In this document: positions 24,015 to 34,865 of the stretch, one piece after another
How positions within the stretch are numbered: position 1 is the stretch's first letter
Layout: each line of letters opens with the position of its first letter
Source: Euglena gracilis
Lineage: Eukaryota; Euglenida; Euglenophyceae; Euglenales
DNA length: 64,000 nucleotides
Direction: 5' to 3'
NCBI GenBank assembly: GCA_039621445.1
Contig: CP154956.1
Coordinates: 7,845,364 to 7,909,363, forward strand
The notes under the pieces: model-generated
Seen by the model: only the letters and a program-made list of their open reading frames with translations
Told to the model about the DNA's origin: nothing
Databases searched by the model: none
Program-made: the position numbers and the translations under genes

Positions 24015-24447
24015 TGTACGTCCTACCTTATCGCTTTCGCCCTTTGGTGCGCAGAAAAGGATATAAGGAGGAGTAACAAGAAAAATATAAAATAAATATA
24101 AAAGTTGTATTGCCCTTTTCCCCAATTAAGAGGCAGAGCACAAGACAGGGGAGACGCCCTATGGGCTACGGAAATCGATGCCAAGTTCTTGGCTGTCCTT
24201 TCAGGACTTCAAATCAGAAAAATAAAACCTGAAACTCAAGTCTTGAATCAAAGACCAGAATGGAATAAAATACCACCTGTGGAGAGAAGAACCAGAATTA
24301 GGCTTTGGTATTCCTAATTCAGGCCGTTGGCCATCTGTAGGAATACCACCTAGCATAGTACTGTGTATGGGGCTCAGAGCTATATCTGGCCGTAGGCTTA
24401 TACCTACGTACACAGTACCATGGCCTTACGGCTGCCTGGTACACACC
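24015..24447 (-). mobile_element. Partial LTR of family A (variant 2)
   Basis: The U5-side end (…GTACA on the minus strand) adjoins the PBS. About 430 bp match 42,390-42,820 closely. The distal U3 part is missing: the sequence switches at about 24,447 to the leader of the plus-strand gag. It contains A/T-rich TATAAAATAAATATAAAA. Confidence 0.75.
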
Positions 24448-24570
24448 TGCACCGTTATTACACGGTCGCAGCGTCAGCTAGGCTCTGTACGGTATTACCC
24501 GTTATAGCCCCTCTGGGGCCAGCACAACTGCTTAGTTTTGTGGGTTTTTGCTGTTTTTGTCATCAGAAAG
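24448..24570 (+). other. Leader of plus-strand family A gag
   Basis: Sequence between the partial LTR and the plus-strand Gag start, without a recognisable PBS. It lacks 43 bases that unit 2 has at about 55,198-55,240. The plus-strand copy therefore appears 5'-truncated. Confidence 0.5.
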
Positions 24571-27500
24571 ATGCAAAGGACAGACCCCAACCATCAATTC
24601 AACTGTGCCTTATTACGGGCATCATTGCAAGGCATTGACCAAGAAACAGGGGATTGGAAGCTTTTATGTGAAAGTGCTTCCAGTTCCCACGCCAATGAGA
24701 CACAATTGGGTCAATTGTCAAGATTGCAACATTTGTTATCATTGACAGTGGTCGGCGATGAGCCCTCCGCATCATTGGCTTCAGAGGCTAATGCGGCCTC
24801 TTTCGCACTCACCTTGTCACAACGGGGGTATTCGCCTCTGTCTGCGGCAACGGTGCAGCTGCACACACCGGAGAGACCCGTGGTGATTCCGCCACCGGGA
24901 TTCTCTGGTGATGGTGGGCTAGAAACCCCGTGTTTCTTTCAACCACCACCCGTTCTTCCACAGGCAAGCCCTTACAGAGGTTTGGCACCACCACCACCCG
25001 ATCTTGGGTGCTATCCCGCTCTATCTTGGCAACCAGAGACTCGCCTAGTGGTACCAGAATTCTCTGGCCCGTCCCAACCCATGGATGGCTATGGGAAGGG
25101 CACTGGGGAGCTCCTCACTGCTGAAGATGTACAGGATATCGTTGCTCGGCTTCCAGGGGATCGCCCCCTTGTGAGGCAGTTCAACCATGTGCAACAATGC
25201 GCTGCGGATTGTGCAACCGCACTCAACAAAGTGCTTCAGTTTGATGAGGACAACCAAAAACATGTCTTCACCAAGCTGAAATACTGCTAGAATTACTTGC
25301 ATGAAGTTGGCAAATATTTCCAGAGGAATTTCGAAAGTGCGGGTATTGACCTTGCAAACTTTCGGGAAACCTTTGACAAAATGTGCCAACAACTCCCGCA
25401 AAACTTCCGACAAATTAGTGAATGCATGCATGAAGCGGAAAGCGGAATGACTCCAAGTTTCCGCACTTGCATGACTCATTACGACAATTATCGGGACAAA
25501 TGGAGTCCTGTTCATCCGCGTTGTTGCATTTGCAACAACAGTTGCAGGCACGAGATTCCTCGTCTGCAACAACAAACAGTGGTGGATTTGTGTCTATGGA
25601 CCATTTCACCACATTGTCCGCAACTTTCCATGAATCGCAACACCGCATTATGCAGTTGTGCGATGAAACGGAAAGTTTCGGAAATTCCAGTCACAAGCCA
25701 ACGAGAATTTTGCTCCCCACACGTATGTGCGGCAGTTGGAGGAGCGACTTTCCCGTTTGGAGCAGAAAAGCTGCAATTTTGACGCAAATCGGGTTGGATT
25801 ATCCAATCTGAGCGCGAAAGTCGCAGAAGTAGCACAACGGCAGGATTCCCTGCAGTTGCAGTTGCAGTCCGACATTGGCGGGATTAACTCGGCCATTGCG
25901 GGTTTGCAACAAAGCTATTCCGCACTTTCCCACCGAGTTCCGGACATTTACGGTATTCAGACTGCTATTGGGGAACTCCAGACCCGGTGTGCATCGGTGT
26001 CTACCAAAGTAACGGAAATTCAGTCTTTACCTGCAGGTTCTATTTCCCGGATTACCGAGAACCCTAATTTCAAGGCAGTTTATGACAAAGTGCTCACTGA
26101 CAATCAGGAAACCTTGCAAGATTTCTGCACTAGCCTATTACGGCTTGAAGGTTCCTTGAATCGGAATGCTCGATCCACGCAAAGTGAGATTACCAGGTTG
26201 GATGAGCGAATTTCCGCGTTGTTGGATAAGCCACAATCCGGAAATTTGCCTGTGGGAACTACAACCGCGTTGTCGGATTATCCTGCACCGGTTTCCACCC
26301 ACCACCACACGAACCAAGGTGACATCACCGTTGCGGATTCTCTCAAATGCTGTAAAAGCATTAATGGGACAACTCCAATTATTGGATACGACTCAGGGGA
26401 AACTTGTCGAAGATGTTACTGGAATTTCCGAAAGGATTCCGCACTTGGATGACTTTTCCCGTTACCGCAAGCGTATTCGCGCCTTGGAAGATGAAGTTGA
26501 CCGTATTTGCGGCCAACTCCAACTCGTTGAGCATTTGGAGCAAAGTGTGCATGATTTGTCTGTGGGTTTGGATAATGTGTCCAACCAACAGCGGGTTTCA
26601 CACCGCAATTCGGCAGTATGCATTGCCGAAGGTGCGCCAAATGTTCCAGAGTCGCGGTCCCATAACTCGGCTCTGGGTGCACATGCACCACCACCCGTGT
26701 CCCGAGTGTCACAATCAGCGATTCCACGAATGGTGCCACCATTGGCCTTGTCCACAACCCAAACCCAGTTTTCGGATGAATTTCCCATTACGGGAACCGG
26801 ATTTTCGGAAAACACGGCGATTCCGCCAAGTCTCCACCAAGAAATCCATCATTCCATGCTTGTGCGTGGAATGAACCAAACCTGTACACCGGGAGTGGGT
26901 CACACGTTGCATGTGCGACATACCCCCACACCGGAGAGTCCCCGTATTACGGGTGAGCAACAGGGTTTGCGACCGGATTTCCGGTACCAGGATTCACCTT
27001 CACCAGAAATTTCGAGCGTACCCATGCCGAAAACCGCGGAATACCACCGAGGGTCAATGGGTTCCTCAGACAGACTTCAAGGGCACCATCACAATCGCGA
27101 ATAAGGTGAAACTGCAATGGGACGGTGATCCAACAACATGGAGACAGTTTTTCTGGGACTGGGAGTATTACTGGGCATTGAAACGACCAACCCAGGACAC
27201 AAACCCGGAGTTAAGATGGAATTCATCGATTGCCTCCCGAGAGATGAGAAGCAGTGCGCGACAACTTGTGATTAGCTACCGCGTATCCTTTGATGACCTG
27301 GTAGAGCATTACGCTTCCACCAGTTCAAGTTTGGTCGCTAGGATTACCCTAGAGACCAAGTGGCGGCAATGCGCCCCACCCGATCGCAAGTGGAAGTCCA
27401 TTGACCTTTGGTATGCCAAATGGTTAGGACTTGCCGCTGAAGTGGATGAACTCAGTGAAAAACAAATGCGAGAACAGTTTGATGCTGTTCTCATACATTT

Positions 27501-28096
27501 CACGCCTAGTCTCATCAAGGACTATTTGTGCAACAAATCGGGACATATGTCTCGGGAGTGTCCTAATCCTGAAGCGCGTAAGCGTATTCAAAGTCCGCGA
27601 GGCTCGACCTCATCATGGGGTTCTGGTTCCTCCGCGTTTTAACGCCACTCGGACAATTCACGGTCATCGCGTCCCCGTTCCGGTGGTAGTAGACCCCGGG
27701 TCCCGTTCCGCGATGAGCGGAAACACGGTACCCCTCGGGGTAGGTCACCAGGTGCCCCGGCCAAGAAGCGTGAATCTCATCGCGAGACATCGGGATCGCG
27801 TTCGCGAAGCGCATCATCCTCTTCGCGATCCTCATCGGGAAAATCCCGATACACCGGTCATGGTCGGCGGGATACCCGCTCACCACGACGGTTTGACGGG
27901 AAATCGGGAAACCGATCCCCCCGTTACCCAGAATCGCGACACAAATCTTGGTGTTCGCTTTGTGGATCGAGTGATCACCACTCATCCAAATGTCCGCGTT
28001 CTCGTTCTCCCCGCCCTGGCCAACGTCATCGCGGTATGAATCGCGGTGACAAGGGTCACTCCTCCAACTGCCATAAAGTCGGTTTCAAGGTATCTT
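24571..28096 (+). pseudogene. gag: Family A Gag, plus-strand copy
   Basis: Begins MQRTDPNHQF and parallels the minus Gag: Pro-rich region, helical region, coiled coil (25,727-26,450), capsid-like region (27,100-27,520), knuckle 1 and, after a UAA at 27,640-27,642, an SR-rich stretch and a second knuckle CSLCGSSDHHSSKC. An in-frame UAG at 25,288-25,290 replaces a Trp codon of the minus copy, and several frame changes follow. The stretch between the capsid end (SLIKD) and knuckle 1 is missing, and a matching inverted block lies downstream at 28,097. Not functional as one polypeptide. Confidence 0.75.
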
Positions 28097-28325
28097 GTTT
28101 ATCCGTGGCTTGGTCCAAAGAACCGGGGTATCGCGTTTTCGATCCCGTGTTTGGTGAAGTGGGTGATTTTTGCAGTGCGTTCACCCAACCAGCCGGTAAT
28201 CCAGCGGTTGGGTGTGCGTTATACGCGGATTGAATCTGACCAAGAAGCTGTGATAGCTTCAATTACTTGGAAACGTAGTTCCAGCGTTGGTCAGGAGTCA
28301 TGGGATGACTCGCCAACTCCTCACG
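28097..28325 (-). repeat. Displaced, inverted gag segment
   Basis: These 229 bases are the reverse-orientation counterpart of minus-strand gag around 17,685-17,915 (region from TLDQRWN to the residues before knuckle 1). It is the piece absent from the adjacent plus-strand gag, so it appears cut out and re-inserted inverted about 560 bases downstream. Confidence 0.8.
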
Positions 28326-28344
28326 TCAGCATGGCGGAAACGCC

Positions 28345-28731
28345 TTGACACTGTGGCCTCCTGAAGAACACGATTTGGTGGACTTCAGAGGTTGGTTGGC
28401 GGCTGAATTACGGCCCCATACCGCAAGAGCTCGGACAGCGAGGTGGATGTATGACATCAACTTCAAGCAGACACCGGGGATGCCCCCGCAGGTTCCTGCG
28501 AATCATCCCCGGATGAATTACATCATCTGGCCGGAGATACTGCCCAGAATTTTCTGGGAGCAGCTCCAAAGGTATCTCCAGCATCATGCTGACCGTATAC
28601 CAGGGAGAAGCTGCCGGACAGTTGGATCAGGGATTGGGAGACCCCATCCTTTGATATCAACGACCCGGATCAGAACACCATCCGGAGTCAATCAGCTCCG
28701 CCGCGTTCCCACACCAACTGGAGTTGGTTGA
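28345..28731 (+). pseudogene. Family A terminal polyprotein region
   Basis: Encodes TLWPPEEHDLVDFRGWL and then a stretch shared with the end of the intact protease frame at 46,023 (TPGMPPQVPANHPRMNYIIW and FWEQLQRYLQHH), before a frame change near 28,600. The domain is not recognised. It lies directly upstream of the 3' LTR, where a terminal pol or accessory part would be. No RT or integrase motif lies between gag and this region. Confidence 0.55.
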
Positions 28732-28810
28732 AGACCCATTAGGGGACCCCCAACACGACTACTGGCGTGAGGTGCGCGAACGCCCAGCCGATAAAGGCAG
28801 ATGAGGTGTC

Positions 28811-28888
28811 TGTGAGCGCCAATGCGGCGCTTTTCAGCACCCTCGTCAGGTATTCTCCTGACACCGTGTTTGGGCATTCGCCCGAAGA
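28811..28888 (+). mobile_element. Family A 3' LTR, 5' part (split by family B)
   Basis: Begins TGTGAGCGCC after a purine-rich AAAGGCAGATGAGGTG stretch. It matches the start of the LTR at 44,894-46,016 (reversed) and resumes at 41,212 after the family B insertion. Confidence 0.75.
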
Positions 28889-29494
28889 GTTTTCCCCTCT
28901 CGTCGGTTCGGTGACCGTGCGCGGAATGGGCTCCCCAGCAGGCCGAGTGTGGGAAAACAGTCTCCCGGCGTTCCGGTAAAAATAGGCACACGCGGCCCCA
29001 AAAATTCCTTTTTTTTGTGTCTTTCGGTACCTGAATTCAGCCAGAACCTGGGTTCCGGCAGCCAAATAATTCAAAAATTGGGGGAGGGGGACGGTTTTTT
29101 TGGCCAACTCCTTGGGGGTGCCTCTGAAGCAGTAGGGCGGGGGGGAAAGCCTGGATTGAATTTAAAAAATGGCAGCGGGGGGGGGGGCGGAAGAACGCCT
29201 TCACCTTGCTTCCCAGCGCCGGTTGCCCTTCTTTTTTGAATTTGAATTGCTGCCTTGGGTTCCCCTTTTGCTTGGCCTTCCGGATTGACTTTTTTGAATT
29301 TCTTGCACAATTGTTTTATTGAAATCAGATTGATACTTTGGTTCTTCTTGATTCAGCATGCACAATTCTTTGAATGAAACATTCGGAAGAGAGAACCTTG
29401 GGGGAAAGGTACACAGGTAAAAATAGTAGCGGAATGGGGCAGAAAATTCGCTAATTCCAGTGCGCAGGCGCCAGGCCGCCTCCCGCCGCCCACA
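28889..29494 (-). mobile_element. Family B 3' LTR (unit 1)
   Basis: 606 bp, nearly identical to 40,609-41,211. On the minus strand it begins TGTGGGCGGCGGG right after a purine-rich AGGAAGGGGAG and ends GAGGGGAAAAC. The LTR pair shows scattered differences, so the insertion is not very recent. Confidence 0.88.
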
Positions 29495-30365
29495 CTCCCC
29501 TTCCTACCGAGGCGCCCGGCCTCGCCTGCCTTCGACTAACCTCGGAGGCGGGAGCGGGGGGCGATGCGCACCTCATCGGCGAGTTAAACGAATTGTACAA
29601 ACAAACTTCAAGGCGGTTCGTGTATACGGAGGGCAGGGGTGTGGCCTTGGCCTCGGCCTTGACCTTTGGCGTTTGGTGCCCGGGGGCGCCCGTCGTGTGT
29701 GGCCTCGGTTCCCCCTGGGGGGCCTGGCTGTCTTCGGTTCCCCGGGGGGGGGTAGCTTCGGTTCCCCCTGGCGGTGCCTGGCTGGCTTTGGTTCCCCCTG
29801 GGGGGGGGGGGGAGGCTGCGGTTCCCCCTGGGGGGGGGGGTGGCTTGGCTCGGTGCCCCCTGGGGGGAGGGTGCTGGCTGTCTGTCTTGGGGTCGGCTGC
29901 CTGGCTCCCTGTCTCCCCTGGGGGGGGGGGTACCTGGCTGCCTTGGCTGTCTGCCTCCTCTCGCTGGCTGGGGGGTGGCTGGCTGGTGGGCCCCTTGGGC
30001 CGCTGGCTTGTCTTTGTGGCCTCCGCCCCCCGCTCTCTCCCGGCCGTTGTCTTCCCTTGGCCCGCTGGGGAGGTCTGTTCTGCCCCTGGCTGCCACCCGC
30101 CTCTGGCTTCCGGCTTTGGGCGCCAGCCTCCTCCTGCCTCCACAGTATCAGTTTCAGTGTGAAGGACAGGGGCAGAGACATCCGCTGCCGTCCGTCGGCT
30201 CGCCTCCGGCGGTGTAGTCTCCACATACGCAGCCTCCGCCAGCGTCTTGGACCACTGCGCAGAAGGCACTCTGACGAATCGGAAGGCAAGGAACGGCAGC
30301 AGCAGCAGCGGCCCCACAAATACAACCCCCGCTACCCAGTAGGATTTTACGCCAGGCTTTTCCAA
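29451..30365 (-). CDS. Family B late ORF: one membrane segment and Pro-rich tail
   Basis: 304 residues after the chromodomain region and before the 3' LTR, which its end overlaps. Residues about 8-31 (from SYWVAGVVFVG through LLLLPFLAF) form one strongly hydrophobic helix, followed by basic residues. The rest is Pro/Gly/Thr/Gln-rich (PPPGGTxAS repeats), with frame set by G-run lengths. The position matches env-like or extra ORFs of some Ty3/gypsy elements, but no fusion or glycoprotein domain is visible. The N-terminal part is conserved in unit 2. Function unknown; it may need splicing to be expressed. Confidence 0.45.
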   Translation of the reverse strand: MEKPGVKSYWVAGVVFVGPLLLLPFLAFRFVRVPSAQWSKTLAEAAYVETTPPEASRRTAADVSAPVLHTETDTVEAGGGWRPKPEARGGWQPGAEQTSPAGQGKTTAGRERGAEATKTSQRPKGPTSQPPPSQREEADSQGSQVPPPPGETGSQAADPKTDSQHPPPRGHRAKPPPPPGGTAASPPPPGGTKASQAPPGGTEATPPRGTEDSQAPQGEPRPHTTGAPGHQTPKVKAEAKATPLPSVYTNRLEVCLYNSFNSPMRCASPPAPASEVSRRQARPGASVGRGVWAAGGGLAPAHWN

Positions 30366-30539
30366 CCACCCCTGGGGCGGTGGGCTGGCATGGGTAGCCG
30401 TGGGCAGGGGAAAATGGGTGGCCTCCGGTTTGGGGCCGGAAAGGGCCGGGACTCACCGGACCTGCGTTGGGGGGATTGAGGACGCAGACACCGGAGCCGG
30501 GATATGGTTCGGAATGGGCCATACGGAGAAAGGGTGAAC

Positions 30540-30665
30540 ATCGCAGAGGCAGCCACAGCCGCCTGGGGGGCAGCCACAGCCGCCTGGTTGGCAGCCACCA
30601 CCGTCGCCTGGGGGGCGGCCACAGCCGCCTGGGAGGCAGCCACAGCCGCCTGGGGGGCAGCGTGC
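30540..30665. repeat. G/C-rich short tandem repeat in family B
   Basis: About six units of CAGCCACAGCCGCCTGGGGGG type. On the minus strand it encodes an Ala/Gln-rich APQAAVAAS repeat in one frame and Cys/Gly/Pro in another. Located between the chromodomain and the membrane ORF. Confidence 0.75.
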
Positions 30666-30704
30666 GGCAGCAAATGAGCGAACGCAGACACGGGCTGCGC
30701 GCAC

Positions 30705-31314
30705 TCAGCTCCTGTCGATGGACACCAAGGTTGATACCGCAGCAGAGGGGATCTGGGGATCAGCCTCCTGCGACAGCTGGGGAAACGCAGAGACGGAGGG
30801 ACGGTCGGACGGGTGGTGCACGAAGTGCAGCGGGACGGGCTGGTGCGATGCAGCGGCGGCGACGGTCCGCGGTGGATCCTGACCTAGCGCTGGCGGTGGG
30901 TCGCGTGTCGGGACGTGCTGTGCTGCAGGCACCGCTGTTCCCACTGGGGGGTCCGCTGACTCCCATTCCTGGCTGCTTGCCTCCTCGTCCTTCTTGACGT
31001 CCTCGTCGGGCCAGACCCACTCCTCGGGTGGGTTCTCCCACTCGGTGTTGTTGATGACCTCCTGCTCCTGCTTCTTCACCTCCGCGATGATGACCGCCAC
31101 CTCAGCCGGGTTGTGGTGGAGGTAGTCCAGCAGGTCCACCTTGAGCTTCTTAGTAGCGATGGAAGAAATTCTTCAACGGCTCCCACGTGAGAGTCGGGTG
31201 GCCCTCCCACTTCACCTCGAACTCCCAGTCGCCGTCGTCTCGTCGACGATGCCGCCGGATCTCCTCCACCGTCCACTCCTCGATGTCCACATCTTCCTGC
31301 GGTCTGGCTTGCCC
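30705..31314 (-). pseudogene. Family B chromodomain region (unit 1, frame-shifted)
   Basis: Encodes the chromodomain core WTVEEIRRH…WEFEVKWEGHP…WEPLKNF after the integrase. Such domains steer integration by reading histone marks. Compared with unit 2, 29 bases are deleted near 31,150, shifting the frame just after the chromodomain. The downstream acidic/Pro-rich tail (30,705-31,139) remains open. An in-frame UAA (31,315) separates it from the integrase. Confidence 0.8.
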
Positions 31315-32420
31315 TTAGGCGAACGTCTTGGGCGGGCCCCACAACCGCGTGTCACCGCGGTAGGCCTTCAGCTGGCAGCGGTGGGCCTCTTGGCGGCGGC
31401 CCTCCTGAAGCTCCAGCTCGTACGAGTGCTCCCCACGGCGCGCGGTGACACGGGCTGGGCCAAGCCAGTAGCTCTCGAGCTTCTGGCCTGTCCGCCTCGG
31501 AAGCCGGAGGTACCAGACGAGGTCTCTCTTGGCGAACTCCTCGAGGTCCTTCCTGCTCCGGTTCTTCTGGTCCGCTTGCCGCTTGTGGAGGTCGTTGAGG
31601 ACGTCGGCGACCTTCTGGTCCACGGCCTTCTGTCTCTCGAAGAACGACACGGCGTCCTCCACCATGACCGGGGCCTTGTACGGTACGCCACCAGTGCACC
31701 GATGCCGTCCATACAGCACCTCGTATGAGCTCAAGCCGTGCTGCGCCTTGGAGTCGTTCAGCTTCTGCACTGCCCTGGGCAGGGACTCCACCCAGGTGAT
31801 CGGGGCCTCGGCCTTCTCGCTCCGGATCCGCTTCTGCAGCTGCTAACCGAGGGACTCCGCCCGCCCGTTCGCCGCGTGGTGGTACGCCTGGGCGTAGGCG
31901 TGGCGGATCCCGTGCAGGCCGCACATGCTGCGCCACCACGCGCCAGCAAAATGCGGCCCGCGATCACTCGTGATCACGCTGGGCAGCCCGTGCGGCGACC
32001 ACCACCCCCGGTACATCACCTTGGCCACGGTGGCGGCGGTGAGGCCGCGCGTGTGGTGGGCTGTGGCCACGACCCATCCACTGTGGCGATCGACGCAGGC
32101 GGCGAACACGTTGTACAGCTGCCCCTCGAAGTCCACCTCCGGCATCACAAAGAGGTCGATGGCCACCGACGCCATCATGTACGGCGGGACGGGCGTCGGG
32201 CAGACCTTCAGCCGCAGCGGCTGGTGCGGGTGCTCGGTGGCCTGGCACACCGGGCACGTCCGCTGCAGCCCGCCGGCCACCTTCGGCGCCTCCATCCGGT
32301 CCGCGAAGACGTAGGTGCGCTCGGCCTCTCCACCAACCGGTCCCCGCCAATGTGGCCGGAGACAGAGTGCTGCTCCCTCAGCACCTCCGCCAGCAGCCCG
32401 CTCGGCACACACCACCTCCC
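31315..32420 (-). pseudogene. Family B integrase (unit 1, interrupted)
   Basis: Zinc-binding H-x-H half (LREQHSVSGHIGG) and CPVC half lie in different frames, joined near 32,330. The catalytic core has AIDLF, VITSDRGPHFAG and ANGRAES (DD35E), and the C-terminal part has WLGPARV and a CQLKAY end typical of GPY/F modules. A UAG at 31,843-31,845 directly after the core splits the protein; unit 2 has a GAG codon there. Integrase inserts the cDNA copy into the host chromosome. Confidence 0.85.
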
Positions 32421-33244
32421 CGCCGAGACGAGCCGCCCATCCACCAGCTGGAATCCGCTGTGCCAGCCCGGGCCGTTGTGGGCCTGGTCCCAGACGGGCT
32501 TCCAGCCGGGGCACACCGCATACGCCTTGCTCCAGTCCATGTCGAAGACGTTGATGTCCAGGTCAGCCTGCGGGGGCACGGGATCAGCGGTTGACGGCAC
32601 ACCCGCTGCGGGCGCTGCAGACGGGACTGACTCGGCCGGTGATGGCAAACCGGCTGCGGACGCTGGGATGGGCATGGCCGGTGGTGACACACCGGCTGTG
32701 GGCGCTGCGGGCGGTGCGATGGACTGCGGTGCGGTGGACTGTGGTGCTGGTGATGGGGCTGGCGATGGCGCGTTGGACGATGGTGCTGGCACGGACGCTG
32801 GTGATGCGATGCACGACGCAGTTGGTGGGACTGCCGCAGACGATGCCGACGGTGGGACTGCTGCGTCCGCGGGAGACGAGGCTGACGGCTGCATCTCGCG
32901 TGGGTGATCGGACCGCGTACCGTGCGGGGCGTCTGCTGGGGCGTCTCGGGCCTTGCGCTGCGTGTCGAGGCGGCTGCGCGTGGTGACGGCGATGTGGGAC
33001 GCTGACGGGACCGCGGCAAACGACTGGAGCCGGATCAGCTGGATGACGGCCAGCTCTCTCCCCTCCTTCAGGGTTGACCTCTCCACCTGTTCTGCCTTGG
33101 TCTCCTCGTCCTCGGGATGCACCGCCTTCGGGGTGGCCTTCTCGCGCAGCTTCTCCTCCAGGATGTGGGCCTTCATCTCCTTCGTGTCGGCCTCGGTGCC
33201 GTGCCACGAGGTGTTGCGCCAGCCTTGTGAGGCCGGGTAGGCCC
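32421..33244 (-). pseudogene. Family B linker between RNase H and integrase
   Basis: Continues from RNase H (VPGETNVVGDAMSRWAYPA) through charged sequence into a long Pro/Ala/Ser-rich low-complexity stretch (about residues 155-265 of the frame), then a region with DWSKAYAVCPGWKPVWD before the integrase zinc finger. The linker is longer than is usual for Ty3/gypsy. Confidence 0.6.
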
Positions 33245-34630
33245 AGCGGGACATGGCATCGCCCACCACGTTGGTCTCGCCGGGGACGTGCAGCACGGTG
33301 ATGCGGAACTCGTTGAGCTTCGCATGCCATCTGGCCCGCCTCCCCTGCGGGCCCACTCCGGCGACGTACTCCTTGTATTACGACTCCAGGCTGCGGTGGT
33401 CGGTCAGTACGAGGATCTCGTTGTGCAGCAGGAATCCCGCCCACTTGTCGAGGGTGGCCACCACGGCATAAGTGTCCTTGTCCCGGACATCCCACCGAAG
33501 GCGCTGCCCCTCGGTGAGCTTCCGGGACATGAAGGCCACCGGGACGGAGGCCCCCGGCCGCAGGTCGTCCACCCGCGGCATGCCGTCGATCTTCGGGAAC
33601 TGCTCCAACACCGCTCCGATGACGTAGTCCGACGCGTCGGTGCGCAGGACGAACGGCTTGGCTGGATCCGTGTGGAACAGCTCCAGGCCGGCGATGAGGG
33701 CCTTCTTCAGCTTGTCGAACGCCTCCTTCCTCTGCTCCGTCCACACCACTGGGTGCTTGGATCCCGCCTTGGTCAGCTCCCTCGGCAACTTCAGCTTCTC
33801 CTGCAACGGCGCCACCAGCTCCGCGTACAGTCTCACGTAGCCCGCATAGTAATTGCAGACGCCGAGAGACGCGCGGAGACTGCTGACCGTCGGCGGCAGC
33901 TGCCATTGCTGCACCGCCGACAGTTTGCCTGGGGCAGGCGCCCTCCTGCCGTACCCCAGGACATGCCCCACGAACTCGACCTGCCTCATGAAGAGCTTGA
34001 CAATGCGGCTGTCGCTGACCCATTTGTCCTTATCCAAGGCCAGCAACGTCTCACGGACGTCTCGGGCGTGCTTCTGGTAGAACTCCTCGTCCGTCTCCTC
34101 CGCTCTCTGCTGCGTACTGACATGACATAACTGAAGTACGGGCGGGAGTGCGCCTTCACTGCCGCGCACGTGGCGTCGATGTCCCGCTGTAGGAGGGCGG
34201 GCCCGACGTTGATCCCCTGCGGGACCACACGCCACTGCCACAGCCCACCCGGCAGCTGGACGTTCGTCACCGGTCGGCTCTCCTCCGCCAAGGCCACCTG
34301 GTGGAACGCGTCCCGCAAGTCGATGGTGCTGAAGAGGGACACTTCGCCTGCTCCGCCACGATCTCCTCCGTCAAGGGCAAGGGGTAGCTGTCCGCCATGA
34401 TCTGCAGGTTAGTCACCGCGTAGTCACACACCATCCTCCACTTCCCGTTCTTCTTCCGAATCGGGAAGGCCGCCGCCCGCCACGGGCCGCGGCCCGGCTC
34501 CACCTTCCGGTCACGGCGACACTCCTCCTCCATTTCCCGCAGCGCCTCCAGCCGCTCGCCCTTCAGGTGGATCACCCTCCGCACCACCGGCAGGGCGTTT
34601 GGCTTGAGGCGCAGCACCGCCAACAAGTGC
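33245..34630 (-). pseudogene. Family B reverse transcriptase and RNase H
   Basis: RT fingers and palm: FPIRKKNGKWRMVCDY, then (after a frame change near 34,340) STIDLRDAFHQVAL and GLWQWRVVPQG. The expected Y-x-D-D site is lost: FSYVM is followed by a frame change near 34,125, and the chain resumes at STQQRAEETDEEFYQKH. The thumb/connection has VEFVGHVLGYG and SLRASLGVCNYYAGY; RNase H has FVLRTDASDYVIGAVL and LVLTDHRSLES, followed by an in-frame UAA at 33,378. Catalytically dead as it stands. Confidence 0.85.
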
Positions 34631-34865
34631 TGGCCTCAGGGGGGGCGGATCGGGGTGGACGCGGGCGCAGAAGACGCGGCGCTCGAACTCCTTGAGCTTC
34701 TCGGCACGCAGCTGGACGGCCAGACTAGGACCCCACGGACTTCCTTCGCCTCCTTGGCAGCGTCGATCAGCACCTTGGCCACCATTGCCTCCTCCTCGGC
34801 GTCCAGGGCCTCGTACTCCTCGTCTCCGTCGGGGCCGTTGACCCCGACGGTGAGCCTCATCTTCC

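Noticed and set aside
31738-32907. Long plus-strand frames opposite family B pol (and 61,933-63,693)
   Set aside because: They are shadows of G/C-rich integrase and linker coding on the minus strand.
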